In this document: positions 33,342 through 42,778 of the stretch, one piece after another
Numbering within the stretch: position 1 is the stretch's first letter
Layout of the letters: every line of letters begins with the position of its first letter
Source of the DNA: Tomitella gaofuii
GTDB lineage: Bacteria > Actinomycetota > Actinomycetes > Mycobacteriales > Mycobacteriaceae
Direction of reading: 5' to 3'
Length of the DNA: 64,000 nt
Assembly: GCF_014126825.1 (NCBI RefSeq)
Contig: NZ_CP059900.1
Location: 2,432,954 to 2,496,953 of the forward strand
Notes under the pieces: generated by a model
Told to the model about the DNA's origin: nothing
Seen by the model: the letters and a program-made list of their open reading frames with translations, nothing else
Databases searched by the model: none
Program-made: the position numbers and the translations under genes

Positions 33342-35699
33342 GTGACCGAACAGGCCGGCCCGGCCGCGCCCGCACCGGCCCCCGGAGTGGCAGGCCTGCG
33401 CCGGGCCGACCGCGACCCCGCGACGCGCTACCGCGGCCTGCGCCCGGCGCTGCGGCGAACTTTCATCGACGCCGACCCCGGCCGCATCCGTCTGCGCACC
33501 GCATGGACGACGGCGCTGGCCGTCCTCACCGCGATCGCGGCGATGGGCGCGGTGGCGAAGTCCACCCACCAGGGCCCGGAGCTCGTCACGGTCTCCGGGT
33601 TCATGGCGATGCAGACGGTGGCCCTCGTCAACGACGCGACGCTCCGGCAGCGGCAGGTGACGATGGCCCTGACGATCCTGCCGTCCGCCGCGGCGGCGAC
33701 CATCGCCTCGGTGACCATGCTCAACCCCGTCTCCAGGGATGTGGGCATCGTGATCGTCGTGTTCTGCGCGGTGTGGCTGCGCCGCTACGGGCCGCGGGGC
33801 TCCGCGTGCGGGGTCATCGGCTTCTTCGCCTACTTCTTCACCATCCTCACGGATACGAAACCCCACGCCCTGCCGATGCTGCTCGCCGCGATCGCGGTGG
33901 GGGTCGGCTCCGCACTGTTCGTACGCACCGCCGTGGTGCCCGAACGCCCGCGCGCGCAGCTGCGCACCCTGCTGCCCGCACTGCGCGACGCCTCGACGGA
34001 CCTGCTCGACGCGGCGGCCGCGGAGGTTCCGGAGTGGGCGACCGCGACGACGCTCGGTGCACGCTGGGACGCGCTGGGCCGGGCGGCGGCCGCCGTCTAC
34101 GACTGGCAGGACCGGTTCGACACCCCCCAGCACACCGGTGTCACCGCGCGGGAACTCGACGGGATCGTTTTCGACGTGCAACTGTCGATCGAACACGCCG
34201 CGCAAGCCCTGCTCCGCGTCGGCGCCCAGGGTTCGCGCCCGGCCCCGCTGACCGCCTCGGTAAACGCGCTGCGCGCGGTGATGGCCACGGCGCCGGCCAC
34301 CGCGGCCCGGTCCGCTCCGCCGGCTGCGTGTGCCGCGTGGGAGGCCATCGACGCCGCGATGTCGCTGCCCGCGGAGGCCGGCGACGCCGCGCGGGCGGTG
34401 CACCGGGCCGCGCAGGCGCAGGTCAGGCTGCGCTCGGTGCGGGTGACCCCCGGAAAGATGCGGCGCATTCTGCCCGGAGTCCACGCACCCGGGCCGGCGG
34501 TGCCCGAGGCGCCCCCGTCCCGGACCGCCGACGTGCCGGCCGCAGCACCGGCGAACTCTGCGGCACAGGTGCATTCTGCTGCCCCTCCCCACTCTGCAGC
34601 CCCGGCGAGCCCCGCGGCCCCGACCGGTCGGCCCGCACCGGTCTGGCGATCGTGGGACGCGGCCACCCGGGCCGCCGTGCAGTGCTCCGTCGCCGCCGCC
34701 GCGGCGGCACTCGTCGGGCGGGCCATCTCCGCGGACCGCTGGTATTGGGCGGTGCTGACCGCGTTCATGATCTTCTATGGCGCCACCACCAGCGGAGACG
34801 TGCTGGCGAGGGCCTGGCGGCGCATGCTCGGCACGGTGCTGGGCGTCGTGGCCGCACTCGTCATCGTCTACGCGATCGGACACCATCCCGACGTCCTGCT
34901 ACCGCTGATCGCCGTCTACGCGCTGCTCGGCCAATACTTCGGCCCTCTCAACTACGCATACCGCATCTTCTTCATCACCCTGATGCTCGCCAGCCTCTAC
35001 GAACTGCTCGGCATCTTCGACCTGCGCGTCATGGAGGTCCGCATCGACGAGACCCTCGCCGGCGCCGCCGTGGGCATCGCGGCCGCGTTCTTCGTGCTGT
35101 CGACCAGGTCCACGCCCGTTCTCGCCACGCGGATCGGCGACTACCTCACCCGGCTGGGCGTCCTGGTGTCGGATTGCGGCGCGGCGGTGCTCGACGGGCG
35201 CGCCCCGCGCGACCTGCGCGCCGCCACCCGGGAGCTTGATGCCGCCCTCGCCGCGGTGGGCAAGGCCGCCGACCCGCTGGAGACCGTCGGCAACCGGCGG
35301 CACCGCCGCCAGGCCGCGCGATGGAATCGACGATTGCAGGCGAACAGCCGGTTCGCCCACGAGCTCGTCGGTGCCGTCCTGCTCGAGGCCTGGCCCGACG
35401 GCACGGTCCGGCCGCCGGACCCCCCGGCCGCGTTCGAGCCGGCGCTGCACCGCGTGCTCGACGACATCGCCGCCGCCACACGCCGATTCACCGACGCAGA
35501 CTCGCCCGCCGACGGCGACCCCCCGCCCGCAGCCTCGCCGGGCACCGACGCGGACCGGCTCGTCGGGGACGTGCTGCACGCTCTTCCCCCGGCGGGCCCC
35601 GGCGTAGACCCGGCCTACCGTGTCCGCAGTGCCGCCTACGCGCTCGGCGGCGTCGCCAGAACCCTGCCGGACGCCGAAGACGCCATCTTCCGCGCGTGA
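33342..35699 (+). CDS. FUSC family membrane protein (fusaric-acid-resistance-like efflux)
   Basis: A 785-residue membrane protein with two FUSC halves. Each half has a cluster of about five to six hydrophobic helices (about 45-200 and 455-595) followed by a cytoplasmic helical region; WYWAVLTAFMIFYGATTSGD near 470 is the conserved FUSC_2 entry. A Pro/Ala-rich linker (about 380-445) separates them. Family members export aromatic acids. GTG 33342 is 13 bases after formamidase. The link to the amidase may be incidental. The C-terminal 200 residues are soluble. Confidence 0.85.
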   Translation: MTEQAGPAAPAPAPGVAGLRRADRDPATRYRGLRPALRRTFIDADPGRIRLRTAWTTALAVLTAIAAMGAVAKSTHQGPELVTVSGFMAMQTVALVNDATLRQRQVTMALTILPSAAAATIASVTMLNPVSRDVGIVIVVFCAVWLRRYGPRGSACGVIGFFAYFFTILTDTKPHALPMLLAAIAVGVGSALFVRTAVVPERPRAQLRTLLPALRDASTDLLDAAAAEVPEWATATTLGARWDALGRAAAAVYDWQDRFDTPQHTGVTARELDGIVFDVQLSIEHAAQALLRVGAQGSRPAPLTASVNALRAVMATAPATAARSAPPAACAAWEAIDAAMSLPAEAGDAARAVHRAAQAQVRLRSVRVTPGKMRRILPGVHAPGPAVPEAPPSRTADVPAAAPANSAAQVHSAAPPHSAAPASPAAPTGRPAPVWRSWDAATRAAVQCSVAAAAAALVGRAISADRWYWAVLTAFMIFYGATTSGDVLARAWRRMLGTVLGVVAALVIVYAIGHHPDVLLPLIAVYALLGQYFGPLNYAYRIFFITLMLASLYELLGIFDLRVMEVRIDETLAGAAVGIAAAFFVLSTRSTPVLATRIGDYLTRLGVLVSDCGAAVLDGRAPRDLRAATRELDAALAAVGKAADPLETVGNRRHRRQAARWNRRLQANSRFAHELVGAVLLEAWPDGTVRPPDPPAAFEPALHRVLDDIAAATRRFTDADSPADGDPPPAASPGTDADRLVGDVLHALPPAGPGVDPAYRVRSAAYALGGVARTLPDAEDAIFRA

Positions 35700-35718
35700 T
35701 ACACGCCGGTCCGGGCAT

Positions 35719-36603
35719 TCAATCGAACGCGCCGTGCCGCCCCTCTCCGCCGGCGAAGCGGCCGGCGCCGTCGATCCCGTCGGCCGCCAGGGAGCGCATG
35801 CCGATGGCGAACTCCCCGGCCATCGCGTCGCGCTCGGACGAGCCCCACTGGGCCAGCACCGACGAGCGGTCGCCGCGCATGCACGTCTGCGGGAACTCGG
35901 CGATGCGCTCCGCCATGTGCTGCGCGTACTCGAGCGCCGTCCCGTCGGGCACCAGCCGATTGACCAGCCCCATGTACTCCGCCTCGGCCGCGGGCACGGG
36001 CCTGCCGGTGAGGATCATGTCCATCGCGCGGGATTGCCCGATCAGCCGCGGCAGCCGCACCGTGCCACCGTCGATGAGCGGCACGCCCCAGCGGCGGCAG
36101 AACACGCCGAACACCGCCGACTCCTCGGCCACCCGCAGGTCGCACCACGCCGCCAGCTCGAGGCCCCCTGCGACGGCGTATCCGCTGACGGCGGCGATCA
36201 CCGGCTTGTCCAGGTGCATGCGGGAGATCCCCATGGGGCCGTCGCCGTCCGCGGCCAACCGGTTGCCGGACGGGGTGCCCACCGCCTTGAGATCCGCGCC
36301 GGCGCAGAAGGTGCCGCCCTCGCCGTGGAGGACGGCGACGCGTGCGTCGGAGTGCTCGAACGCGCGGAACGCGGCCGCCAGTTCCGCCGCCATCCGGCCG
36401 TCGACGGCGTTGCGCCTGTCCGGACGCGCCATCGTCACCGTCGTCACATGCCCTTCGGTATGCACGGTGATGTCGTGGAAACCCTGCGTGCCGCCGTCAC
36501 CCCAGCGCCCGGCCACCACATTGTGGCCCGTCATGCCGCCGCCCGTCGCACTGCCGTCACCAGTCCCGCTGCCGTCGTCTGTCGTGCTGTCGTCATCCGC
36601 CAT
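35719..36603 (-). CDS. Enoyl-CoA hydratase/isomerase (crotonase) family protein
   Basis: A 294-residue crotonase. An unusual 40-residue Gly/Thr/Asp-rich leader (MADDDSTTDDGSGTGDGS) precedes the fold. Oxyanion-hole segments GTFCAGADLKA and SGYAVAGGLELAAW are intact. The catalytic-Glu region reads FCRRWGVPLIDGGTVRLP, lacking the first Glu, as in many EchA-type proteins of unknown reaction. AGGA precedes ATG 36601-36603. It lies 76 bases downstream of the acyl-CoA ligase on the same strand and is probably co-transcribed with it. Whether it hydrates, isomerises or decarboxylates is open. Confidence 0.88.
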   Translation of the reverse strand: MADDDSTTDDGSGTGDGSATGGGMTGHNVVAGRWGDGGTQGFHDITVHTEGHVTTVTMARPDRRNAVDGRMAAELAAAFRAFEHSDARVAVLHGEGGTFCAGADLKAVGTPSGNRLAADGDGPMGISRMHLDKPVIAAVSGYAVAGGLELAAWCDLRVAEESAVFGVFCRRWGVPLIDGGTVRLPRLIGQSRAMDMILTGRPVPAAEAEYMGLVNRLVPDGTALEYAQHMAERIAEFPQTCMRGDRSSVLAQWGSSERDAMAGEFAIGMRSLAADGIDGAGRFAGGEGRHGAFD

Positions 36604-36679
36604 GTTCCTGCCGCCCGTCTCCGGTCCGCCCCCTGATTTCCGTCCGTCCAGCGTTGCTCGCCCGTCGCGGCCGCGCCTG

Positions 36680-38209
36680 TCACGCTTCGCCCTGCAACCG
36701 GGCCCGCAGCTCGCGCCGGAGCAGCTTGCCCACGGCCGACTTCGGTATCGCGTCGACGAAGCGCACCGACTTGGGCACCTTGTAGCCGGCGAGGTGTTCG
36801 CGCACCAGGCGCTGCAGCTCAGCTTCCGTGGCCTCCGCGCCGGGCACGAGCACCACGAACGCCGTCACCGCCTCCACCCAGGTCGCGTCCGGCGCGCCCA
36901 CCACGGCGCATTCGGCGACCGCGGGATGGCGCAGCAGGGCATCCTCGACCTCGCGGGGGTAGACGTTGTATCCGCCGGTGATGATCATGTCGCTGCTGCG
37001 GTCCACCAGGTAGACGTAGCCGTCCTCGTCGGACCGGGCCATGTCCCGGGTGCGCAGCCAGCCGTCGGATGTGCGCATCTGCGCGTTGAGCCCGTCGGCG
37101 TCGTAGTAACCCTGCATCACGAACGGCGCCTGCACCTGCATTTCGCCGATTTCACCCGTCGGCACGGGAATGTCGGATTCATCGGCGATGCGCAGACGCA
37201 CGTCCGACGACGGCCTGCCGCACGAACCCCACAGTCCGGCATTCCGGTGGTCGTCCTTGGTGAGCACGGTGATCGCCAGCGGCGCCTCCGTCTGACCGTA
37301 GTACTGGCAGAAGATCGGGCCGAACACCTCCATGCCCCGCTCCAGGACGGGCCGCGGCATGGGGCTCGCCCCGTAGATGACAGTGCGCAGCGACGACAGG
37401 TCGGCCCCCTCCGCGGCGCCCGAGTTGAGCAGCATCGCGAGCATGGTCGGCACCAGGTTCACCTCGGTGGCCCGCGTGCGAGCGATCGCGTCGACGAACC
37501 CGCGCGGTTCGAAGCCCGGCAGCACCGCCGCCATCCCCCCGCGCGCGAAGTAGGGCAGCACGAAGGTGCCGCTGGCGTGGATGAGCGACGCGGCGTGCAG
37601 CATCACCGAATCCGGCCCGGGGTCCAGCAGGTTGGCCAGGATGTTGTCGGCGATGGCGCCATAGGTGGCGTGCGTGTGCACGACGGCCTTGAGCGTGCCC
37701 GTCGTCCCGGAGGTGTACAGCAGCAGCATCGGATCGTCGGGCGCGATGTCCACCCGCGGCTCGCCGGCTGCGGCGAAGCGGATGTCCAGGACGTCGCAGC
37801 CGGCCCCGTCGGCGGGCAGGCAGTCGAGTCCCAGTGTGCGCAGCCCCGGCATCCGGGCGAGCAGTTCCGAGGCCCGGGCAGCGCTCGGTGCGTCGTGCAC
37901 GATGACGGACACGTCCGCCTCGTCGAGCATCCGCGCCTGCTCGTCCGTGGCGAGCCGAGGATTCATCGGGACGCGTACCAGGCCGCACTTCATCGTCGCG
38001 AAGTCGACGGGCACCGTCCACAGGCTGTTCCCGTAGAGAAGGCCCACGTGCTCGCCCTTGCGCAGCCCGGCCTCGCCGAAGGCGGCGCCTATCCGGTTCG
38101 ACAAGTCGTCCACCTGCTGGAAACTCAACGTCCTGTCGCCGAAACGCACCGCGGCGCCGTCCCCGTGTTCCGCCACGCCGCGCCGCACGAATTCCAGGGC
38201 CGGAGTCAT
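36680..38209 (-). CDS. AMP-forming fatty acyl-CoA ligase (FadD-like)
   Basis: A 509-residue ANL enzyme. YTSGTTGTLKAVVHTH (about 165-180), YYGQTEAP, TSDGWLRTRDMARSDEDGY and DRSSDMIITGGYNVYPREVED lead to the terminal PKSAVGKLLRRELR with the catalytic Lys. It would activate a fatty or related acid to CoA. ATG 38207-38209 has GAGGTG five bases upstream; an ATG five codons earlier is possible. Divergent from the SnoaL-like/PNPOx-like pair, with a strong palindrome in the shared 186-base region. Confidence 0.93.
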   Translation of the reverse strand: MTPALEFVRRGVAEHGDGAAVRFGDRTLSFQQVDDLSNRIGAAFGEAGLRKGEHVGLLYGNSLWTVPVDFATMKCGLVRVPMNPRLATDEQARMLDEADVSVIVHDAPSAARASELLARMPGLRTLGLDCLPADGAGCDVLDIRFAAAGEPRVDIAPDDPMLLLYTSGTTGTLKAVVHTHATYGAIADNILANLLDPGPDSVMLHAASLIHASGTFVLPYFARGGMAAVLPGFEPRGFVDAIARTRATEVNLVPTMLAMLLNSGAAEGADLSSLRTVIYGASPMPRPVLERGMEVFGPIFCQYYGQTEAPLAITVLTKDDHRNAGLWGSCGRPSSDVRLRIADESDIPVPTGEIGEMQVQAPFVMQGYYDADGLNAQMRTSDGWLRTRDMARSDEDGYVYLVDRSSDMIITGGYNVYPREVEDALLRHPAVAECAVVGAPDATWVEAVTAFVVLVPGAEATEAELQRLVREHLAGYKVPKSVRFVDAIPKSAVGKLLRRELRARLQGEA

Positions 38210-38381
38210 CGTCACCTCGCACATTCTCGTCGGGGCCCGCACCGGCGGGCCGCGTCATCGCTCCACTATCCCGCCTGCCGCCGACTCCCGGTGCCGATTC
38301 CGCGACCTTCGCGGCGACGCCGAAAAGTGCGGCCGTCCCGGTCAATCGTCCGTCTCGCCGGACGCGGACACGCGTCTCGAC

Positions 38382-38396
38382 TACTGTCCGACAGTA
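38382..38396. promoter_or_regulatory. Perfect palindrome overlapping start of SnoaL-like gene
   Basis: TACTGT-CCG-ACAGTA: perfect six-base arms with a three-base centre, ending on the A of the ATG at 38396. No ribosome site precedes that ATG, so the gene may be leaderless with TACTGT doubling as the -10 box. A repressor of TetR type bound here would block it. No candidate regulator gene is adjacent. Confidence 0.5.
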
Positions 38397-38902
38397 TGGG
38401 CACATTCACCGAAGCCGAACTGACCGACGCCTTCACCGCCTTCCTCGCCGAGGTCGACGACCTGCACAAAGCCGGGCAGTGGGAACGCTTCGCCGACCTG
38501 TTCACCGACGACGTCGTCTACATCGAGCACGCCTTCGGGCGGTTCACCACGCGCGAGCAGGTGCGCGACTGGTCGGTGAAGACCATGACCTCGTTCCCCG
38601 GCAACCACATGACCGAATTCCCGCCGCTGTGGTACCTGGTGGACGCGGAACGCGGACGCATCGTCGCCGAGGTGGACAATCCGATGCGCGACCCCGGCGA
38701 CGGATCCGTGCACACGACCACCAACATCTCCATCTACACCTACGCGGGTGACGGAAAGTGGTCCGGGGAGGAGGATGTGTACAACCCGATGGAGTTCGCG
38801 CAGATGGCCATGGGCTGGTGCGAGCGCGCCCAGGAGCTGGGCACCCTCACCGACGAGGCCCGCACGTGGATGGAGAAGATGCGCAAAGTGCTCCCCCGCT
38901 GA
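38396..38902 (+). CDS. SnoaL-like (NTF2-fold) protein
   Basis: A 168-residue NTF2-fold protein: helix AFTAFLAEVDDLHKAGQWERFADLF, strand DVVYIEHAFGRF, then GNHMTEFPPLWYLVD and a strand pair TTTNISIYTYAG. Related proteins are isomerases, cyclases or lipid-binding. It has no recognisable ribosome site (see the overlapping palindrome). The PNPOx-like gene follows 21 bases later. Opposite orientation to the FadD-like ligase suggests a lipid-metabolism context. Confidence 0.82.
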   Translation: MGTFTEAELTDAFTAFLAEVDDLHKAGQWERFADLFTDDVVYIEHAFGRFTTREQVRDWSVKTMTSFPGNHMTEFPPLWYLVDAERGRIVAEVDNPMRDPGDGSVHTTTNISIYTYAGDGKWSGEEDVYNPMEFAQMAMGWCERAQELGTLTDEARTWMEKMRKVLPR

Positions 38903-38923
38903 ACCGACGGACGGAGGCCCGGC

Positions 38924-39334
38924 ATGACGAGAGACGGGACGGTGCAGAACGCATCCGCCGCGACGCCGACCACCCTGGAGCAGGCCCTGCCGCACTACCG
39001 CAGCGCCTATCTGCTCACCGTGTCCGACGCCGCCCGGCCGCACGTGGTCGAGGTGACCGCGCAACTCACCGCCGGGCTGCTCGAGGTGCGCGGGCACGGA
39101 CGCAGATCCATGTCCAACGCCGAGGCCCGGTCGGAGGTCACCGTGCTGTGGCCGGCCACCGACCCCGACGGCCGCGCGCTGATCGTGGACGGGCGCGCCT
39201 CCGTGGCCGAGGACCGGCTGTTCCTCACCGTCGCGCGCGCGATCCTGCACCGTTCCGGAGATGCGACGCGCGACGCGGCGCCGGCGGATGCGTGCGTTTC
39301 CGACTGCGTGGAACTGGGCTTCGCACGGGCGTGA
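38924..39334 (+). CDS. Pyridoxamine-5'-phosphate-oxidase-like flavin-binding protein
   Basis: A 136-residue split-barrel protein. SAYLLTVSDAARPHVVEVTAQL (about 27-48) is the first pair of barrel strands and ALIVDGRASV a later one. Single-domain members of this superfamily bind FMN, F420 or haem. GGAGG lies ahead of ATG 38924, just after the SnoaL-like stop, so the two form a small operon. Cofactor and substrate are unknown. Confidence 0.75.
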   Translation: MTRDGTVQNASAATPTTLEQALPHYRSAYLLTVSDAARPHVVEVTAQLTAGLLEVRGHGRRSMSNAEARSEVTVLWPATDPDGRALIVDGRASVAEDRLFLTVARAILHRSGDATRDAAPADACVSDCVELGFARA

Positions 39335-39373
39335 CGGCCGCGCCGCCCCGGGCGCATCACGGCCGATCGCACA

Positions 39374-39556
39374 TCACGTCCCCTGGGGCATCACGATCCA
39401 CAGCACCAGGTACAGCAGGACCTGCGGCCCGGGCAGCAGGCAGCTGAGCACGAACACCAGCCGCACAGTGCTCGCCTTCCACCCGAAGTTCTCCGCGATC
39501 CCTCCGCACACGCCGGCGATCATCTTCTGATCGCGGCTCCTCGCCAGTGTCACCAT
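39374..39556 (-). CDS. PspC domain protein (small)
   Basis: A 60-residue protein consisting of one PspC domain: RSRDQKMIAGVCGGIAENFGW, then a single transmembrane helix ending IVMPQG. It is an envelope-stress type membrane protein. GAGGAGG lies just ahead of ATG 39554-39556 (slightly close; the next codon GTG could also start). Typical short PspC proteins are 60-75 residues. Confidence 0.88.
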   Translation of the reverse strand: MVTLARSRDQKMIAGVCGGIAENFGWKASTVRLVFVLSCLLPGPQVLLYLVLWIVMPQGT

Positions 39557-39683
39557 GGCCTCCTCGTCGACACGCGACTGCACGCTCCACTCACCGATCC
39601 AGGGTGTCCGCAGGCCGTTCCCCGCGCATCCGGGAACTCCCTGAATCGCGACCCCAGTCCCCCGCGCGGGCACGGATCCGCGC

Positions 39684-40730
39684 TCAGAAGAGCATCGGCT
39701 CCGGCTCGCGGTCCGCACGCGTGCGCTCCGTCGTCCCGGCCGCCCCCTCGCCCGGACCGGCGCCGCGCTCCGGTGCGCCACCGTGGCCGCTCACGAGCCT
39801 GTGCTTGTCCAGCAGCGGCGTCACGCGCTCGCGCAGCCAGATCTTGTACTCCACCGGCACGTACGCGCCCCGGCCATACAGCCGCCGGTAGCGTCCGACC
39901 AGCTTGGGGTGTTCGTCGGCCAGCCACTGCATGAACCACCCGCGCGTGCTGCCGCGCAGGTGCATGGGGATCACCGTGACGGACCGCGCGCCGGCCTCCG
40001 CGACGGCCGCGAACAGTGCGTCGAGCTCGCGCTGCCCGTCGCTGATGTACGGGATCACCGGGGCCACCATCACGTGCGGGGCGAATCCCGCCTCGCACAC
40101 CGCGCGGATCAGCTCCAGGCGCGCCGCCGGCGAGGGCGTGCCCGGCTCGATGGCCTTCTGCACCGACGGGTCGAGCATCGCCAGCGACACCGCCACGGAC
40201 ACGTCCACCCGCTCGGAGGCCGCGGCGAGCAGCGGAAGGTCACGGCGCAGCAGCGTGCCCTTCGTGAGGATGGAGAAGGGCGTGCCGGAGCCGGCGAGCG
40301 CACGGATGATCCCCGGCATGAGCCGGTAGCGCCCCTCCGCACGCTGGTAGGGGTCTGTGTTGGTGCCCAGAGCCACCGGCTCGCCGTGCCACGAGCGCCG
40401 CGCCAGCTCGCGGCGCAGGACGGCGGCGATGTTCATTTTGACAACGATCTGGGTGTCGAAGTCCTTCCCCGCGTCCAGTTCCAGGTACTCGTGCGTGGGG
40501 CGGGCGAAGCAGTACCGGCACTGGTGCAGGCATCCGCGCATGGGGTTGATGGTCCAGCGGAACGGCAGCCGCGCCCCCTCCGGCACCTTCGACAGGGCGC
40601 TCTTGCACAGCACCTCGTGGAACGTGACCCCTTCGAACTCCGGCGTGGCGACGGTGCGCACCAGGCCTGCCCGCCCGAGCCCCGGCAGCGCCCCGTCCTC
40701 CACATCGAGCGTCTGTTCGATCCACCGCAT
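39684..40730 (-). CDS. Radical SAM protein, Rv2578c family
   Basis: A 348-residue radical SAM protein of the SplB-like group. The iron-sulfur motif is GCLHQCRYC (CxxxCxxC, about 67-74). The downstream GTNTDPYQRAEGRYRLM and LTKGTLLRRDLPLL blocks are diagnostic of the Rv2578c family, whose reaction is unknown. Start ATG 40728-40730 reproduces the family N-terminus MRWIEQ(T/S). It marks the left boundary of the segment syntenic with the M. tuberculosis Rv2578c-Rv2614c region. The C-terminal 30 residues are a disordered Gly/Glu/Arg tail. Confidence 0.92.
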   Translation of the reverse strand: MRWIEQTLDVEDGALPGLGRAGLVRTVATPEFEGVTFHEVLCKSALSKVPEGARLPFRWTINPMRGCLHQCRYCFARPTHEYLELDAGKDFDTQIVVKMNIAAVLRRELARRSWHGEPVALGTNTDPYQRAEGRYRLMPGIIRALAGSGTPFSILTKGTLLRRDLPLLAAASERVDVSVAVSLAMLDPSVQKAIEPGTPSPAARLELIRAVCEAGFAPHVMVAPVIPYISDGQRELDALFAAVAEAGARSVTVIPMHLRGSTRGWFMQWLADEHPKLVGRYRRLYGRGAYVPVEYKIWLRERVTPLLDKHRLVSGHGGAPERGAGPGEGAAGTTERTRADREPEPMLF

Positions 40731-40792
40731 GCACACAGTCGAACAGCTGTTTGGCGTCCCTGTCAAGCGTGGCGGCGGGTCCGCAGCCGGAA

Positions 40793-41476
40793 CTACCCCG
40801 TGATCTCGCGGACCTGCGCGCTCGTCACCGCCGAGCCCGCGTGCCCGCCCCCGGTCGCCTGGATGGCCCTGTGCAGAGGCCGCTCGGCCAGCGGAGTCCC
40901 CACCGCCTCGGCGCGCAGGTGGGCCTTGAGCAGGTCGGCGAGCTCGGTCAGCGAGGCCGGGCCGTCCCCGGGCCCGGCGCCGGCCGCCGCGTCGTCCGCC
41001 TCGGGCTTGATCACCTCGTGGCGCGCGAGCGTGTCGGCCGCGCGCAGCCCCCGTTCCAGCGCCGCCACCGCGTCGATGGGCAGCTCGCGGCCCCGCTCCC
41101 CCGAATACACCGCGAGGGTCACGGCCACGTTGTCGGCGCGCAGCATCGCCTGTTCCACCCGCGACCGGTTGACGGTGATCGTCACCGAGTCCGCCGTGGC
41201 CAGGTCCACCACCCGGGTGGGTCCGGACCGCGAGGTGAGCACCGTGCCGTCGATCGACTGGTTGCGCCGCATCCCGGCGACGGCGATGACCACCAGCGGC
41301 ACGGCGATCACCAGCGCGACGATCACACCCGCCCACCAGGTGAAGTTGATCCCGAAGAACATGCCCAGGATCACGCCGACGCCCACCGCGATGAGCAGCA
41401 GGCGCTGCAGCTTGGGCCGCACCTCTGCGGGCGCGACCAGGTTGATGTTGACGGCGCCGTCACCCAAGGCGATCAC
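40793..41476 (-). CDS. Conserved membrane-anchored hypothetical protein
   Basis: A 227-residue protein with two adjacent hydrophobic helices near residues 23-65 ([18 protein letters not shown] and [20 protein letters not shown]) and a cytoplasmic C-terminal domain of about 150 residues with [24 protein letters not shown] do not recognise a characterised family. GTG 41476 lies inside the 3' end of hisS (17-base overlap), so it is expressed with hisS. Confidence 0.75.
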   Translation of the reverse strand: MIALGDGAVNINLVAPAEVRPKLQRLLLIAVGVGVILGMFFGINFTWWAGVIVALVIAVPLVVIAVAGMRRNQSIDGTVLTSRSGPTRVVDLATADSVTITVNRSRVEQAMLRADNVAVTLAVYSGERGRELPIDAVAALERGLRAADTLARHEVIKPEADDAAAGAGPGDGPASLTELADLLKAHLRAEAVGTPLAERPLHRAIQATGGGHAGSAVTSAQVREITG

Positions 41477-42731
41477 GCACCTCGGCCACGGCGGCGCCGA
41501 GCTCCACCGGCGTCTGCTCACCCGTCGACAGGTCCTTGACGCCGACGACGCCCTGCTCCAAGTCGCGCTCGCCCAGCACCAGCGCCAGCCGCGCACCCGA
41601 CTTGTCGGCGGCCTTCATCGCTCCCTTGAGCCCGCGGCCGCCGTAGGCCATGTCCACCCGGACCCCTGCGGCACGCAGGTCGCGGCCCAGCACCGCCATC
41701 GTGCGCGCGGCGGCCTCGCCCAGCGGCACGCCGAACACCTCGCAGCGCGCACCGGCGCCGGCCACGGCGATCCCCTCGGCCTGCAGCGCCAGCATGGTGC
41801 GGTCGACTCCGATGCCGAATCCGATGCCGGACAGCTCCTGGCCGCCGAGCTGCGCCATCAGCCCGTCGTAGCGTCCGCCGCCGCCGATCCCGGACTGTGC
41901 GCCCAGCCCGTCGTGCACGAACTCGAACGTGGTCTTGGTGTAGTAGTCCAGGCCGCGCACCATCCGCGGGTTGAGCTCGTAGGGCACGCCCATGGCCTCC
42001 AGGTGCCCCAGCACCCGGTCGAAGTGCGCCTTGCAATCCTCGCACAGGTGATCGCGCATCAGCGGCGCGTCGGCGGTCATGGCGCGCACGTCGGCGCGCT
42101 TGTCGTCGAGCACGCGCAGCGGGTTGATCTCCGCCCGGCGCTTGGTCTCCTCGTCCAGGGGCAGCGCGAACAGGAAATCCTGCAGCGCCTGCCGGTAGCG
42201 CGGCCGGCACTGCGCGTCGCCCAGCGAGGTCATCTCGAGGCGGAACCCGCCGAGCCCCAGCGCACGGAAGCCGGCGTCGGCCACGGCGATCACCTCGGCG
42301 TCCAGCGCCGGGTCGTCCACGCCGATGGCCTCCACGCCCACCTGCTGCAGCTGACGGTAGCGGCCGGCCTGCGGGCGCTCGTAGCGGAAGAACGGACCCG
42401 CATAGCTCAGTTTCACCGGCAGCGCGCCGCGGTCCAGCCCGTGCTCGATCACCGCGCGCATCACCCCGGCGGTGCCCTCCGGGCGCAGCGTCACCGAGCG
42501 GTCGCCGCGGTCGTCGAAGGTGTACATCTCCTTGGACACCACGTCCGTGGACTCCCCCACGCCGCGGGCGAACAGCGCGGTGTCCTCGAAGACGGGCAGT
42601 TCGACGTGCCCGAAGCCCGCCAGCCGCGCCGCACCGGTGAGCGCGTCGCGCACCGCCGTGAACGCGGCCGAGTCCGGCGGGTAGTAGTCGGGGATCCCCT
42701 TGGGGGCGCGGAAGATGCTGCTCGAGCTCAC
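41460..42731 (-). CDS. hisS: Histidyl-tRNA synthetase
   Basis: A 423-residue class II synthetase attaching His to tRNA-His. [12 protein letters not shown], motif 2 [20 protein letters not shown] (about 113-132), the His-specific [14 protein letters not shown] (about 262-275) and motif 3 [13 protein letters not shown] are intact. The C-terminal anticodon-binding domain ends the protein. I start at GTG 42729-42731 ([12 protein letters not shown]); the ribosome site GAAAGG is about 12 bases upstream, rather far. The downstream membrane gene overlaps its end. Synteny: hisS next to the glyoxalase-like gene as in M. tuberculosis. Confidence 0.97.
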   Translation of the reverse strand: MSSSSIFRAPKGIPDYYPPDSAAFTAVRDALTGAARLAGFGHVELPVFEDTALFARGVGESTDVVSKEMYTFDDRGDRSVTLRPEGTAGVMRAVIEHGLDRGALPVKLSYAGPFFRYERPQAGRYRQLQQVGVEAIGVDDPALDAEVIAVADAGFRALGLGGFRLEMTSLGDAQCRPRYRQALQDFLFALPLDEETKRRAEINPLRVLDDKRADVRAMTADAPLMRDHLCEDCKAHFDRVLGHLEAMGVPYELNPRMVRGLDYYTKTTFEFVHDGLGAQSGIGGGGRYDGLMAQLGGQELSGIGFGIGVDRTMLALQAEGIAVAGAGARCEVFGVPLGEAAARTMAVLGRDLRAAGVRVDMAYGGRGLKGAMKAADKSGARLALVLGERDLEQGVVGVKDLSTGEQTPVELGAAVAEVRDRLG

Positions 42732-42778
42732 TGTGGCGTAGCGCCTTTCGTGGAGAAGGTCGTGGGTGCGGGGCCGGA

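Noticed and set aside
42732-42778. T-box or leader peptide ahead of hisS
   Set aside because: Only 47 bases separate the upstream gene end from hisS and no stem-loop or His-codon run is present.
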